Shown here: piece after piece, positions 37,951-44,929 of the stretch
Layout of the letters: every line of letters starts with the position of its first letter
Position numbering within the stretch: the first letter of the stretch is position 1
Source: a virus
Virus record (IMG/VR): IMGVR_UViG_3300031539_008099
Coordinates: 1-48,228 of that record
Strand: one strand, 5' to 3'
Length of the DNA stretch: 48,228 bases
The notes under the pieces: generated by a model
The model's database searches: none
What the model was told of the DNA's origin: nothing
Seen by the model: the letters and a program-made list of their open reading frames with translations, nothing else
Program-made: the position numbers and the translations under genes

Positions 37951-39861
37951 ATGACTCATCTAACGAAGGTGCAAAAGGTTGTTGCGGGGGCAGGAATAGC
38001 AGGTTTGGTAACGGCTTTAGTTGTTAAAGCCGCGAAGGTCTGCACTCCAGGAGAAACTAAGTGTGTGGGGTTCGACCTCTATGAGTGCAGCCCTGAATGC
38101 AAATGGGTGCTGGTGGAGGCAAACTCCCCCGCCTGTGAAGTTAGGTATGGGGTCATCACTGGCAAGGTAACTGACGACCAAGGTATCGGATTGCAGTATG
38201 CCAATATCACTGCTGATGGTAATTCAGTCCAGGCTGATGCTGATGGTGAATACTATATTAGACTTCCTGTAGGAATATATACAGTTACATTCTCCAAGCC
38301 CCTTTATATCACTGAGACAAGGGAAGTGAAACTCACCCCTGAAAAAATTGTAACTCTTGATATTACTCTACAGGGCCAGCCTGAAGGTGAGCCAGCAGTT
38401 AGGTGGATGGGAATAGTCCCTGCAATAGCTGCTGTGGGGGAAACGGTCAAAATAAGCTGTGAATGTATTTGCTACACCCCGGGAACATATTCAATCGATT
38501 GCACTATTAATGGAACAGTAATGACGAAGAACTATACTTTTAGTGAAACAAAGGTCTGGGATGATAAGGTTTTCTTATTCATACCTACCGCAGTTGGCAC
38601 ATACAGTGTCACCATTTTAGGAGTTACTCAAACCCTTGAAGTTGTAGAGGAAGCCGTAGGGATCCTTGCCTGCCCTAAATGTGGTTCACCCGCAGGCACT
38701 GATGCTGAACTTGTTGAGCACATGATGAATTGTTTTACCTTCTGGGGCGACCCCTCCAGTGCTTGGAGCTACACCTTGTGTCCCTATTGTGGTGAAGAAT
38801 TTGGTGAGTATGACTTGTGGGGTTGGATGCCTCAACATGAGGTAATTATCCGCAAACTAATTGGCCATATCAAAAGCAGTCACCCCTTGATTTGCCCATA
38901 TTGTGGGGTGGATTTCACCTTTGCTGGTTGCGCTCCCGGGGCCGAATGTACTGAAGGCAGACCCAGACTGGAAGTGCTACAAGACCACATGAGGGATGTT
39001 CACGATATAGTCCCAATTCCTCCTGAAGTTACTGTTATTCCAGTATCCTCAGGTATCGTTCCTGAGACTGGGCAAATATTTGAAAGTATTGCAGATATGA
39101 TATCTCCCACGGAAGGGGATAGGTTCGACATTGGAAAGATTATCAATATCATCAAAACATCAGGTATGAAATATGCGAGCAAATACCCTGGCGCTGCATT
39201 TGTAGAAGGTCCGATGTATGTAGCAAACTACGGATGTGAGGCTGACATCTGGAATTGTCCCACAGGTGGATTGCCATATTCTGGCTTCAAGGCAATAATC
39301 CCCGATCTGGATGGCAAGGATTGGGCTTGCACGGCTGAACGGTGGGATGGCACTAGCTTCATAAAAATAACTTCAGTGAGCGGGAACGGCAGCATGGTAA
39401 AGTTCAGGCTAAACGCTAAAGGCTATTATCACAACTTCAATACTAGGAGCGAGTACCAGACTGTTCACATTAAAATCGAGTATGATGACAAAGTGCTATT
39501 GATTTTGCATCCGCTATACACAATGTCTGGCAGTGGTTACAATCCAGCACACACAGGTGCAATTGTCCCAGGATGGGCCCTGAATTGGCTAAATGAAGAG
39601 CACCAAGAAACATTGGCTGACTTGCTAGAGATGAGAGACTTTCTAACCCAATATGCCGGTATAAATTTGTATGGTGAACAAGGAGAAAAACAAAATTATT
39701 ATGCCAAAAGCTGGGGTTTGGGTACTGGTGGTAACTACACGGCAAGCCAAGTATATGCAGCATACAATAGCCGATTGGCTGAGGAAAACGAGCACTACAA
39801 TAGCTGGGAGAACATTTATGAACAGCTAAAGGCTAAGTATGATGCTAACTGGGGGGATTAG
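37951..39861 (+). CDS. Large anchored surface protein with zinc fingers, 636 aa
   Basis: One N-terminal membrane helix (about 10-28) leads into a Cys module (CTPGETKC, DLYECSPEC, LVEANSPAC), a carboxypeptidase-regulatory-like domain (VITGKVTDDQGIGLQYANIT) and further beta domains. Three Cys/His clusters follow at about residues 240-350: CPKCGSPAG with EHMMNC, CPYCGEEFGE with HIKSSH, and CPYCGVDF with DHMRDVH. The last 200 residues are a mixed domain with many Tyr. The largest protein of the genome and probably an outer structural or adhesion component. Confidence 0.65.
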   Translation: MTHLTKVQKVVAGAGIAGLVTALVVKAAKVCTPGETKCVGFDLYECSPECKWVLVEANSPACEVRYGVITGKVTDDQGIGLQYANITADGNSVQADADGEYYIRLPVGIYTVTFSKPLYITETREVKLTPEKIVTLDITLQGQPEGEPAVRWMGIVPAIAAVGETVKISCECICYTPGTYSIDCTINGTVMTKNYTFSETKVWDDKVFLFIPTAVGTYSVTILGVTQTLEVVEEAVGILACPKCGSPAGTDAELVEHMMNCFTFWGDPSSAWSYTLCPYCGEEFGEYDLWGWMPQHEVIIRKLIGHIKSSHPLICPYCGVDFTFAGCAPGAECTEGRPRLEVLQDHMRDVHDIVPIPPEVTVIPVSSGIVPETGQIFESIADMISPTEGDRFDIGKIINIIKTSGMKYASKYPGAAFVEGPMYVANYGCEADIWNCPTGGLPYSGFKAIIPDLDGKDWACTAERWDGTSFIKITSVSGNGSMVKFRLNAKGYYHNFNTRSEYQTVHIKIEYDDKVLLILHPLYTMSGSGYNPAHTGAIVPGWALNWLNEEHQETLADLLEMRDFLTQYAGINLYGEQGEKQNYYAKSWGLGTGGNYTASQVYAAYNSRLAEENEHYNSWENIYEQLKAKYDANWGD

Positions 39862-40036
39862 TTAAACTCACTCTTACTACAGGATATTTTGGGTCATACC
39901 TGATATTTCTAGACCATATCCAATGCCAACGAGCGTGCTCCCATCTGCGTGGCTTATCTTCATATGGTAATCTATGACCCGAAGTGGTATAAAAATAAGT
40001 CTTTACCTTTAACAGGGATAATATCCAGCCAATCAT
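39845..40036 (-). CDS. Small basic protein, 63 aa
   Basis: A leftward ORF that converges on the large surface protein with a 17-base overlap. It starts MIGWILSLLKVKTYFYTT, with AAGGG upstream that is also the stop of the previous gene, and contains PRRWEHARWHWIWSRNIRY. Aromatic and basic, function unknown. Confidence 0.5.
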   Translation of the reverse strand: MIGWILSLLKVKTYFYTTSGHRLPYEDKPRRWEHARWHWIWSRNIRYDPKYPVVRVSLTNPPS

Positions 40037-40038
40037 TT

Positions 40039-40287
40039 TTACCCTTGATTGTCATGCTCAAAATACAGGCATGACTCGCAAGCCTCGGATAAAAAGTGGG
40101 CGGTTACCAAAACCCGCGGAAGACTCATGGAATAATCGGGATCTCCTTCGGAGCATCTCTTCGTCAGTGGGAGCCCCTTAGAGCAATAGACTCTGGGCCT
40201 GTCTTGGAAAATCTTAGTTTTGCAGTGTACACAGTTTCTAGTGCTTCTTTCTTCAAAGGGCCAAGTGCCTTCCCACTTCTTGTCCAT
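40039..40287 (-). CDS. Cysteine-rich small protein, 82 aa
   Basis: It starts MDKKWEGTWPFEERSTR and carries six cysteines, of which CVHCKTKI, YCSKG and CESCLYF could bind a metal as two CxxC-type pairs. It is followed directly by the 63-residue gene. The ribosome binding site AAGG is distant. Function unknown. Confidence 0.55.
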   Translation of the reverse strand: MDKKWEGTWPFEERSTRNCVHCKTKIFQDRPRVYCSKGLPLTKRCSEGDPDYSMSLPRVLVTAHFLSEACESCLYFEHDNQG

Positions 40288-40473
40288 TTTATATTAACCT
40301 TAACCACTTAAGAGTTTCGTATATTATTACTCTTATTAGTTCTCTGAATCCCTTAAAGCTCATTCTTAACCTCACTGGCCGGGGGCAGGAGAGGACCCTC
40401 GCAAATGAATAAACGAGCCAGGTGCTTGATCGATGAAGCACTTGGAAAACCTGCCCCCGATGATTTAGTCATT

Positions 40474-40677
40474 TTATATAAAAGGATCCAGTATAGCTTG
40501 GGCGTTCCTTACCCATTGTTCATCAAAATATCTTACTCCGCTATCAATAAGGGTGGGTTTTGGGAAAATACCTCTATCAATGCGAAGGTCTAGTTGAAAA
40601 CGGCTAAGCCCTAGTCTTTTCCGCGCTTGTGGGGCGGTTAAATACTTTGATGCTAACTCTAACTTTGGTGTTGGCAT
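40474..40677 (-). CDS. Excisionase-like HTH protein, 67 aa
   Basis: A MerR/excisionase-type winged helix: ASKYLTAPQARKRLGLSRFQ, then LRIDRGIFPKPTLIDSGVRY and DEQWVRNAQAIL. I start it at the ATG (40677, MPTPKLELASK), because a TTGACA-N17-TTACTC promoter places transcription seven bases upstream, again a probable leaderless mRNA. It may repress the divergent gene at 40766 or act in excision. Confidence 0.7.
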   Translation of the reverse strand: MPTPKLELASKYLTAPQARKRLGLSRFQLDLRIDRGIFPKPTLIDSGVRYFDEQWVRNAQAILDPFI

Positions 40678-40684
40678 ATCCCAA

Positions 40685-40713
40685 GAGTAACACAAGACTG
40701 ACAGTTTTGTCAA
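40685..40713 (-). promoter_or_regulatory. Leftward promoter, probable leaderless mRNA
   Basis: Reverse strand TTGACA (40713-40708), 17 bases, TTACTC (40690-40685), then seven bases to the ATG at 40677. The -10 is weak. It is divergent from the promoter at 40729-40757 with only 15 bases between the two -35 boxes, so the two must interfere or share an operator. Confidence 0.5.
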
Positions 40714-40728
40714 GGGGATTTTGTGCGC

Positions 40729-40757
40729 TTGACTTAGAGCGTAATAACAGACATAAT
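40729..40757 (+). promoter_or_regulatory. Rightward promoter, probable leaderless or very short leader
   Basis: TTGACT (40729-40734), 17 bases, CATAAT (40752-40757), then eight bases to the ATG at 40766. AAGGA within those eight bases is too close to the start to act as a normal Shine-Dalgarno. Confidence 0.58.
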
Positions 40758-40765
40758 TAAAAGGA

Positions 40766-41095
40766 ATGAGACAGATAGAATATCGAGAATGCCTTAGACC
40801 TTACATTACTGGTTCAAAGACTAAGGAACAGAGACAATTAGATTTTTGTACTGGGGCCAAGGTCTGCTCGAGGGGAATATCAGTAGAGGAGGCCAAGAGG
40901 ATTTGTAGTCTGCCTAAAGAGCCTAAGTTACCGGGGAGGAAGCATAATGGCAAAACTTGTGAAAAGGAAACCTTGGAGCTTACTAAGTGTATAATTGGCA
41001 GAATTGACATGAACCTGGCCAGTAATAATATCGAACTGGCAGTTAGGAATGCGATAATGGGGTGCCGATGTGGAAAAGACACGCAAAATAACTAG
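40766..41095 (+). CDS. Cysteine-containing hypothetical protein, 109 aa
   Basis: It begins MRQIEYRECLRPYITGSK and contains seven cysteines (DFCTGAKVC, KRICSLP, KTCEKE, TKCIIG, GCRCGK), suggesting a metal-binding or disulfide-bonded small domain. First gene of the rightward unit leading to the SAP genes. It overlaps the Com-like gene by 26 bases. Function unknown. Confidence 0.6.
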   Translation: MRQIEYRECLRPYITGSKTKEQRQLDFCTGAKVCSRGISVEEAKRICSLPKEPKLPGRKHNGKTCEKETLELTKCIIGRIDMNLASNNIELAVRNAIMGCRCGKDTQNN

Positions 41096-41246
41096 GGAAA
41101 GAAAACAGAGTGAATTAAACCCAATATACTGTAATGGGTGTGGAAGATTTTTGGCTTATGAGGCTATTGTAGAAGGAAAACTCCGTATTAAATGCCGGCA
41201 TTGCAAAGGTTGGTCTACACTTGACATTTTAAAAGATAGTAAGTAG
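41070..41246 (+). CDS. Com-like zinc-finger protein, 58 aa (GTG start)
   Basis: The pattern YCNGCGRFLAY, 13 residues, then IKCRHCKGWSTL closely follows the Com zinc-finger family of Mu-like phages, in which two CxxC pairs bind zinc and the protein activates translation of a methylase (mom). Here the family match is by pattern only. The target is unknown, but this genome also carries DNA-modification genes. GTG start inside the previous gene. Confidence 0.65.
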   Translation: MEKTRKITRERKQSELNPIYCNGCGRFLAYEAIVEGKLRIKCRHCKGWSTLDILKDSK

Positions 41247-41249
41247 AAT
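41221..41249 (+). promoter_or_regulatory. Sigma70-type promoter
   Basis: TTGACA (41221-41226), 17 bases, TAGAAT (41244-41249). It lies in the 3' end of the Com-like gene and would drive the gene at 41340 with a leader of about 85 bases. Confidence 0.55.
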
Positions 41250-41339
41250 AGAATTTGAGTCAGGTCACACGGCCACTAAAAGCCCTTTTGTCAGGCTAAT
41301 TCGGCTACAAGACCCCCAAAATAAAGGAGTTATACTAAA

Positions 41340-41588
41340 ATGATTATAGGTGGTTTAGTGGGTTTCACTAACCCTAAAAGACGCCCAGCACCACACCGCC
41401 TCGAGCACATATTAACCAGGCAAAACTCTGGTTTCTATGTTGCCCGTCTACCGCGCCCATATCCAATGAATGCCCCTCAGCGCCGGGTGAGAGATGTTGC
41501 GAAGTCCTGTGGTATCCACAAGGGTATAAGCCGTGGTGCGTTAGTAAAATCTATGATAGACTGTGTTGGTCCCGCTATGCGGAAATAG
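41340..41588 (+). CDS. Hypothetical protein, 82 aa
   Basis: It starts MIIGGLVGFTNPKRRPAPHR after AAAGGAG. The core YVARLPRPYPMNAPQRRVRD and CGIHKGISRGALVKSMIDC looks like a small basic helical protein with a SAP-like or HeH-like turn (GIxKGISRxxL). It is followed by a strong terminator and may be expressed on its own from the promoter at 41221. Function unknown; DNA binding plausible. Confidence 0.6.
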   Translation: MIIGGLVGFTNPKRRPAPHRLEHILTRQNSGFYVARLPRPYPMNAPQRRVRDVAKSCGIHKGISRGALVKSMIDCVGPAMRK

Positions 41589-41617
41589 ACTGGGAGCATA
41601 AAGCCTGCGGGGGTAAG

Positions 41618-41650
41618 AGGGGTAGGGTTATAACAACCCTGCCCCTTTTT
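41618..41650 (+). terminator. Strong intrinsic terminator
   Basis: An imperfect 12-bp stem AGGGGTAGGGTT / AACCCTGCCCCT (one T:G mismatch), loop ATAAC, then TTTTT. It isolates the gene at 41340 from the thioredoxin-like gene that follows directly. Confidence 0.8.
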
Positions 41651-41656
41651 GGTAAA

Positions 41657-41977
41657 ATGGCAAAACTTAAGATTTTCATTTCAGAACACTGCTTGCCCTG
41701 TCAGCAATTAAAAGAGATTGCTAAGAATGGTGGCTTTGGTGACGATGTGGAGGTCATTGATATAGAGACAGAGGAAGGCTTCCCTAAAATAGCCGAAATG
41801 GAGTTAGTAGAAATTCCAGTGGCTTACGAAGATGGCAAGAAATGTGCTATAAAATATTCTAACGATAATATTGAAATTAAGTGTCCTGCTGAGAATAAAA
41901 TAATAGGCGAGACTGAGACTGAAGTTAGTCCAGAGGGGAAAGATGCCGAAGGTTCCGCACGAGCCAGTCAAGGGTGA
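41657..41977 (+). CDS. Thioredoxin/glutaredoxin-like redox protein, 106 aa
   Basis: It starts MAKLKIFISEHCLPCQQLKE: the strand plus CLPC active site (Cys12, Cys15) of the glutaredoxin/thioredoxin fold, and VEIPVAYEDGKK supplies the cis-proline strand. Residues from about 75 are an acidic, glutamate-rich tail. It could reduce a disulfide or supply electrons to a nucleotide enzyme. The ribosome binding site is poor and the gene lies directly behind a terminator. Confidence 0.7.
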   Translation: MAKLKIFISEHCLPCQQLKEIAKNGGFGDDVEVIDIETEEGFPKIAEMELVEIPVAYEDGKKCAIKYSNDNIEIKCPAENKIIGETETEVSPEGKDAEGSARASQG

Positions 41978-42401
41978 ACAAGCAGGTATGCTTGGAGTCC
42001 CCTGCAAAGTTCATACTCAAAAGCGACCCTATAAGGTAGGACAGATGGAGTTTGAAAGCTATGCCAAATATAAGACCACAATGTCTGACCGCTTTACCAT
42101 CGACTGCTCTTATTGCGGTTTTCTCACCTCAGAGAAAACATTCAAGGAAGCCCTGGAGACCGCTGGGAGGCTTAAACTACGCCATCAGTCAAAGGGCGAG
42201 AAAATAGCCATTTTTGACCGACTGGCCCAGCGTGGTGCCTGCAACACCTGGGATGCGGAAGGGCACTGCATAGGCTACAAAGAGTGGAAGGAAAAAGAGG
42301 CGATGGATTGGAAAGCAGTAACCGAATTAAAGCAGATGTGCAGTCAAAGAGGTTTGCCAACCGACGGTAGAAAGGAAGATCTAATTAGAAGGCTCAAATG
42401 A
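41943..42401 (+). CDS. SAP-domain protein with zinc-finger-like motif, 152 aa
   Basis: The centre holds IDCSYCGFLTSEKTFKEALE, a Cys pair with later LRHQSKG and CNTWDAEGHC that may form a zinc site. The last 35 residues form a SAP helix-turn-helix (WKAVTELKQMCSQRGLPTDG), a DNA-binding motif. GAGGGGAAAG precedes ATG 41943. Overlaps both neighbours. Likely DNA binding. Confidence 0.68.
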   Translation: MPKVPHEPVKGEQAGMLGVPCKVHTQKRPYKVGQMEFESYAKYKTTMSDRFTIDCSYCGFLTSEKTFKEALETAGRLKLRHQSKGEKIAIFDRLAQRGACNTWDAEGHCIGYKEWKEKEAMDWKAVTELKQMCSQRGLPTDGRKEDLIRRLK

Positions 42402-43039
42402 AATTTGAAGGCATACCAATATTAAAACCTGCTCAAAGACCCTCTTTAGCCTTTATGAGGCAATATGTTCGTGTCACCTTTCTTGAAGAAGGGGTTACAC
42501 AGTTTATTTCAATTGAGGGAAGGGCTGGAGGTTATCAGGCGTTAGTTACCAGTGATAAAGGGGTTAAAGTTCCTGTAGGTAATTTATCAGTAACGCCAGA
42601 GGACGCTAGGGGGAGTGCAACGAAAATACTTAGTGAAAACCTAGAACTATTTGAAAGGGGTTGGGCAAAGCAGAGACAAACTTTTAGAAAGGTTGCCGAG
42701 AGTATAAGGAAAAAGAAAACTATATGGGCACAAAAGCTCAAACCATATAATAGGGAAATACTCTACAGAATCGTAGCAGGTGGGGAAATTGATAAACTCA
42801 TTACCGTAGCACCAGAAAATATACTGGAGGAGATCCCAGCCATAGAGAACGCAAAAGAAGATATTTATTGGTGGACTGTAGAGGAGCTCCGCGCAGAATG
42901 TGCAAGACAGGGTTTGCCAACCGAAGGACATAAAAAGCTACTAATTGAACTTTTGGCTCCGGGAAAAGGTATCAACCCTCCATACCCCACTAAAGCCGGC
43001 CAGGTTTGGGACCCGATAAGGCATATATGGGTAGAATAG
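42398..43039 (+). CDS. SAP-domain protein, 213 aa
   Basis: A beta-rich first half (YVRVTFLEEGVTQFISIEGR) and a basic helical middle lead to a SAP domain at about 157-190 (WWTVEELRAECARQGLPTEG), followed by a short proline/aromatic tail (PTKAGQVWDPIRHIWVE). Overlaps the previous gene by four bases. Role unknown. Confidence 0.65.
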   Translation: MKFEGIPILKPAQRPSLAFMRQYVRVTFLEEGVTQFISIEGRAGGYQALVTSDKGVKVPVGNLSVTPEDARGSATKILSENLELFERGWAKQRQTFRKVAESIRKKKTIWAQKLKPYNREILYRIVAGGEIDKLITVAPENILEEIPAIENAKEDIYWWTVEELRAECARQGLPTEGHKKLLIELLAPGKGINPPYPTKAGQVWDPIRHIWVE

Positions 43040-43040
43040 A

Positions 43041-43559
43041 ATGGATTGGCACACTATAGCAGGATCATCAGCGAAGACTATTCTTTCCGCATTAGATACA
43101 CTTTCGCCAAAAGAGCAAGTTTTAGTTGATATGGATTTGCACCGTAGGTATATTGAAGCCTCAAAAAATAAAATGGCAATTGAATTTTTAAAGAAAGATA
43201 CATTAGAAAAACAGAAAATACTTGATATTTTTGAAGGGAAAAATAAGAATCCGGAAGACATTAAAAATGCTATTGGTGTATTAACCCGAGACCAAAAAAT
43301 ACATCAATTTTGGGCAGCAAGAGGAGGAAGATTTGGTGGAAAAGAATGGAATAATAAATGGATTAGTATTTATGATAATTGGAAATCCCAGCTCACCGAC
43401 TTCTACAACCAAGCAGTTAAAGGAATAATAATCCCTAAAGCCGCTCCTAGTATGCCCTTTTACTGGTATAGTATCCCCGAGCTGAAACAGATATGCCAGC
43501 AAAGAGGATTGTCTACTGAAGGCAGCAAAGAAGATTTAATAAGGCGGGTGAGAAGGTGA
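43041..43559 (+). CDS. SAP-domain protein, 172 aa
   Basis: A helical first 125 residues with LTRDQKIHQFWAARGGRF, then a C-terminal SAP domain (YWYSIPELKQICQQRGLSTE, then EDLIRRVRR). The domain repeats the layout of its neighbours but the body is different in sequence. The ribosome binding site is weak; translation is probably coupled to the gene before it. Confidence 0.65.
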   Translation: MDWHTIAGSSAKTILSALDTLSPKEQVLVDMDLHRRYIEASKNKMAIEFLKKDTLEKQKILDIFEGKNKNPEDIKNAIGVLTRDQKIHQFWAARGGRFGGKEWNNKWISIYDNWKSQLTDFYNQAVKGIIIPKAAPSMPFYWYSIPELKQICQQRGLSTEGSKEDLIRRVRR

Positions 43560-44014
43560 AACTTACAAAAAGGCTAATTGAGGAAGCTGAAAATGAAGCA
43601 CAGCAAGAGTTACTTGAAATTATCAAGGAATGTAGAGAGCCTGAAGCAATCATAAAGGAAGCCAAAAGCGCTGTCCACTTCATGGAGCGCGAAATGGACT
43701 TACGGAGAGTTCCCTATGGTTATGAATTTGCCCCCAAAAAAAGTAGCAAGGGCAGGTCTTTAGGTGCTATAGGATATTTTATTGGTATCCCCACAGCAGT
43801 ACTTTCCATTAAACGCAAAATTTATCTGAAGTTTATTGAGGACTTTCAGAAGGAAATAGAAGAGCGCCGTACTATTTATCTTTTGCCTAGAGGCGTAAGC
43901 CCCTATAATTGGAATATTACTGAACTCCGTGAGATGTGTCGCTCTGAAGGGTTGCCTGATAGTGGAGACAAGAATATACTCATACAAAGATTAAGGAAAG
44001 TAAAAAAGCAATAA
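43556..44014 (+). CDS. SAP-domain protein, forward copy of an inverted pair
   Basis: 152 residues. A glutamate-rich helix (IEEAENEAQQELLEIIKECR), a helical core (AVHFMEREMDLRRVPYGYEF) with the phrase IGYFIGIPTAVLSIKRKIYL, and a SAP C-terminus (NWNITELREMCRSEGLPDSG). The opposite-strand gene at 44308-44769 encodes a close paralogue. GTG start after GGGTGAGAAG. Confidence 0.68.
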   Translation: MKLTKRLIEEAENEAQQELLEIIKECREPEAIIKEAKSAVHFMEREMDLRRVPYGYEFAPKKSSKGRSLGAIGYFIGIPTAVLSIKRKIYLKFIEDFQKEIEERRTIYLLPRGVSPYNWNITELREMCRSEGLPDSGDKNILIQRLRKVKKQ

Positions 44015-44021
44015 CTCTAAC

Positions 44022-44117
44022 TCAGCCAATTTTTATCCGGCATCCAACCTTCCCATAAGGTTTTGTAGATTTTACACGTTTTAGACGCTTTACCATACTC
44101 TTCAGCAGTTTAATCAT
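44022..44117 (-). CDS. Small basic peptide, 31 aa
   Basis: It starts MIKLLKSMVKRLKRVKST, extremely lysine/arginine-rich, with its ATG overlapping the stop of the upstream gene (ATGA). Might be a small nucleic acid or membrane-active peptide. Translated only by coupling, if at all. Confidence 0.4.
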   Translation of the reverse strand: MIKLLKSMVKRLKRVKSTKPYGKVGCRIKIG

Positions 44118-44311
44118 TCTAAACCTCTCTTGCCAATCTTGATCTTCCTACCAATGAGACGTTTACGCATACCCCACTGACCGTGAGAGATTTCGTCAAG
44201 TAAATTATCGTCAAGCCCACATAGGGCAAGCGTATCTAGCATATATTCCTTCCTATCTTCCTTCCACCTCTCCTTTAATGCCTTAATGTTGACTCGTAGA
44301 GTTAAAATCAT
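44114..44311 (-). CDS. Small charged protein, 65 aa
   Basis: Its ATG overlaps the stop of the SAP paralogue (ATGA), so it is coupled to it. Helical and basic (IKALKERWKEDRKEYM, LIGRKIKIGKRGLE), with DTLALCGLDDNLLDEISHG in the middle. No family recognised; nucleic acid binding is plausible. Confidence 0.52.
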   Translation of the reverse strand: MILTLRVNIKALKERWKEDRKEYMLDTLALCGLDDNLLDEISHGQWGMRKRLIGRKIKIGKRGLE

Positions 44312-44769
44312 TTTAGCCTTTTCACCTTCCTCAGCCTTTCTATCAATATACGCTTATCTCCATAATCAGGCAATCCTTCAGAGCGGCACATCTCCCGGAG
44401 CTCGGCAACATTCCAGACATAGGGACTTATACCTCTAGGTAAAAGATAAATAGGGCGGCGCTGTTCTAATTCCTTCTGAAAATCATTGATAAACTTCAAG
44501 TAGATTTCGCGTTTAATAGATAAAACTGCTGTAGGAATACCAATAAAATATCCTGTAGCACCTAAAGATTTGCCCTTGCTACTTTTTTTTGGGGCAAATT
44601 CATAACCGTAGGGTGCTCTCCGTAAGTCCATTTCCCGCTCCATAAAGTGGACAGTGCTTTTGGCTTCCTCTATGATTGCTTCGGGCTCTCTATATGCCTT
44701 GATAATTTCAAGTAACTCTTGCCGCGCTTCATCTTCAGCTTCCCCGACTTGCCTTTTTGTAGGTCTCAT
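44308..44769 (-). CDS. SAP-domain protein, reverse copy of an inverted pair
   Basis: 153 residues, nearly the same as the forward copy at 43556 (EEARQELLEII-type start, AVLSIKREIYLKFI core, SAP VWNVAELREMCRSEGLPDYG). The main differences are scattered, so both copies look functional. The promoter is exceptional: TTGAAT-N17-TATAAT and six bases to the ATG, with a 14-base palindrome in the spacer. It can be read as an autoregulated, leaderless gene. Confidence 0.7.
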   Translation of the reverse strand: MRPTKRQVGEAEDEARQELLEIIKAYREPEAIIEEAKSTVHFMEREMDLRRAPYGYEFAPKKSSKGKSLGATGYFIGIPTAVLSIKREIYLKFINDFQKELEQRRPIYLLPRGISPYVWNVAELREMCRSEGLPDYGDKRILIERLRKVKRLK

Positions 44770-44775
44770 GTTTCC

Positions 44776-44804
44776 ATTATAGTCAACATTGCAATGTTAT
44801 TCAA
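44776..44804 (-). promoter_or_regulatory. Promoter with operator palindrome, probable leaderless mRNA
   Basis: Reverse strand TTGAAT (44804-44799), 17 bases, TATAAT (44781-44776), then six bases to the ATG at 44769. The spacer is mostly a perfect 14-base palindrome, AACATTGCAATGTT (44785-44798), which abuts the -35 box: a classical position for repressor binding. Confidence 0.72.
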
Positions 44805-44866
44805 TACCAGATATAATATATTTTGTTCTATCCCTAAACTACGATGCCAACGTGACGGGCAGTACC

Positions 44867-44898
44867 AGGGGGGGGGTTGTAGTAATACAGCCCCCCCT
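44867..44898 (-). terminator. G/C-rich hairpin after the ATPase operon
   Basis: A run of nine G (44868-44876) can pair with seven C (44891-44897), around a loop that can add a short TGTA/TACA stem. It lies 32 bases after the stop of the P-loop ATPase gene. There is no U-run on the leftward transcript, so its role as a terminator is uncertain. Confidence 0.45.
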
Positions 44899-44929
44899 TA
44901 CTTACAGTATCTTCCCCATTAAGTGGCGA

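Noticed and set aside
40405-40593. Rightward 62-codon ORF with GGAGAGG upstream
   Set aside because: It overlaps the excisionase-like gene on the other strand over 120 bases and its second half is the mirror of that gene. The first 30 codons look coding, so a truncated gene remains possible.
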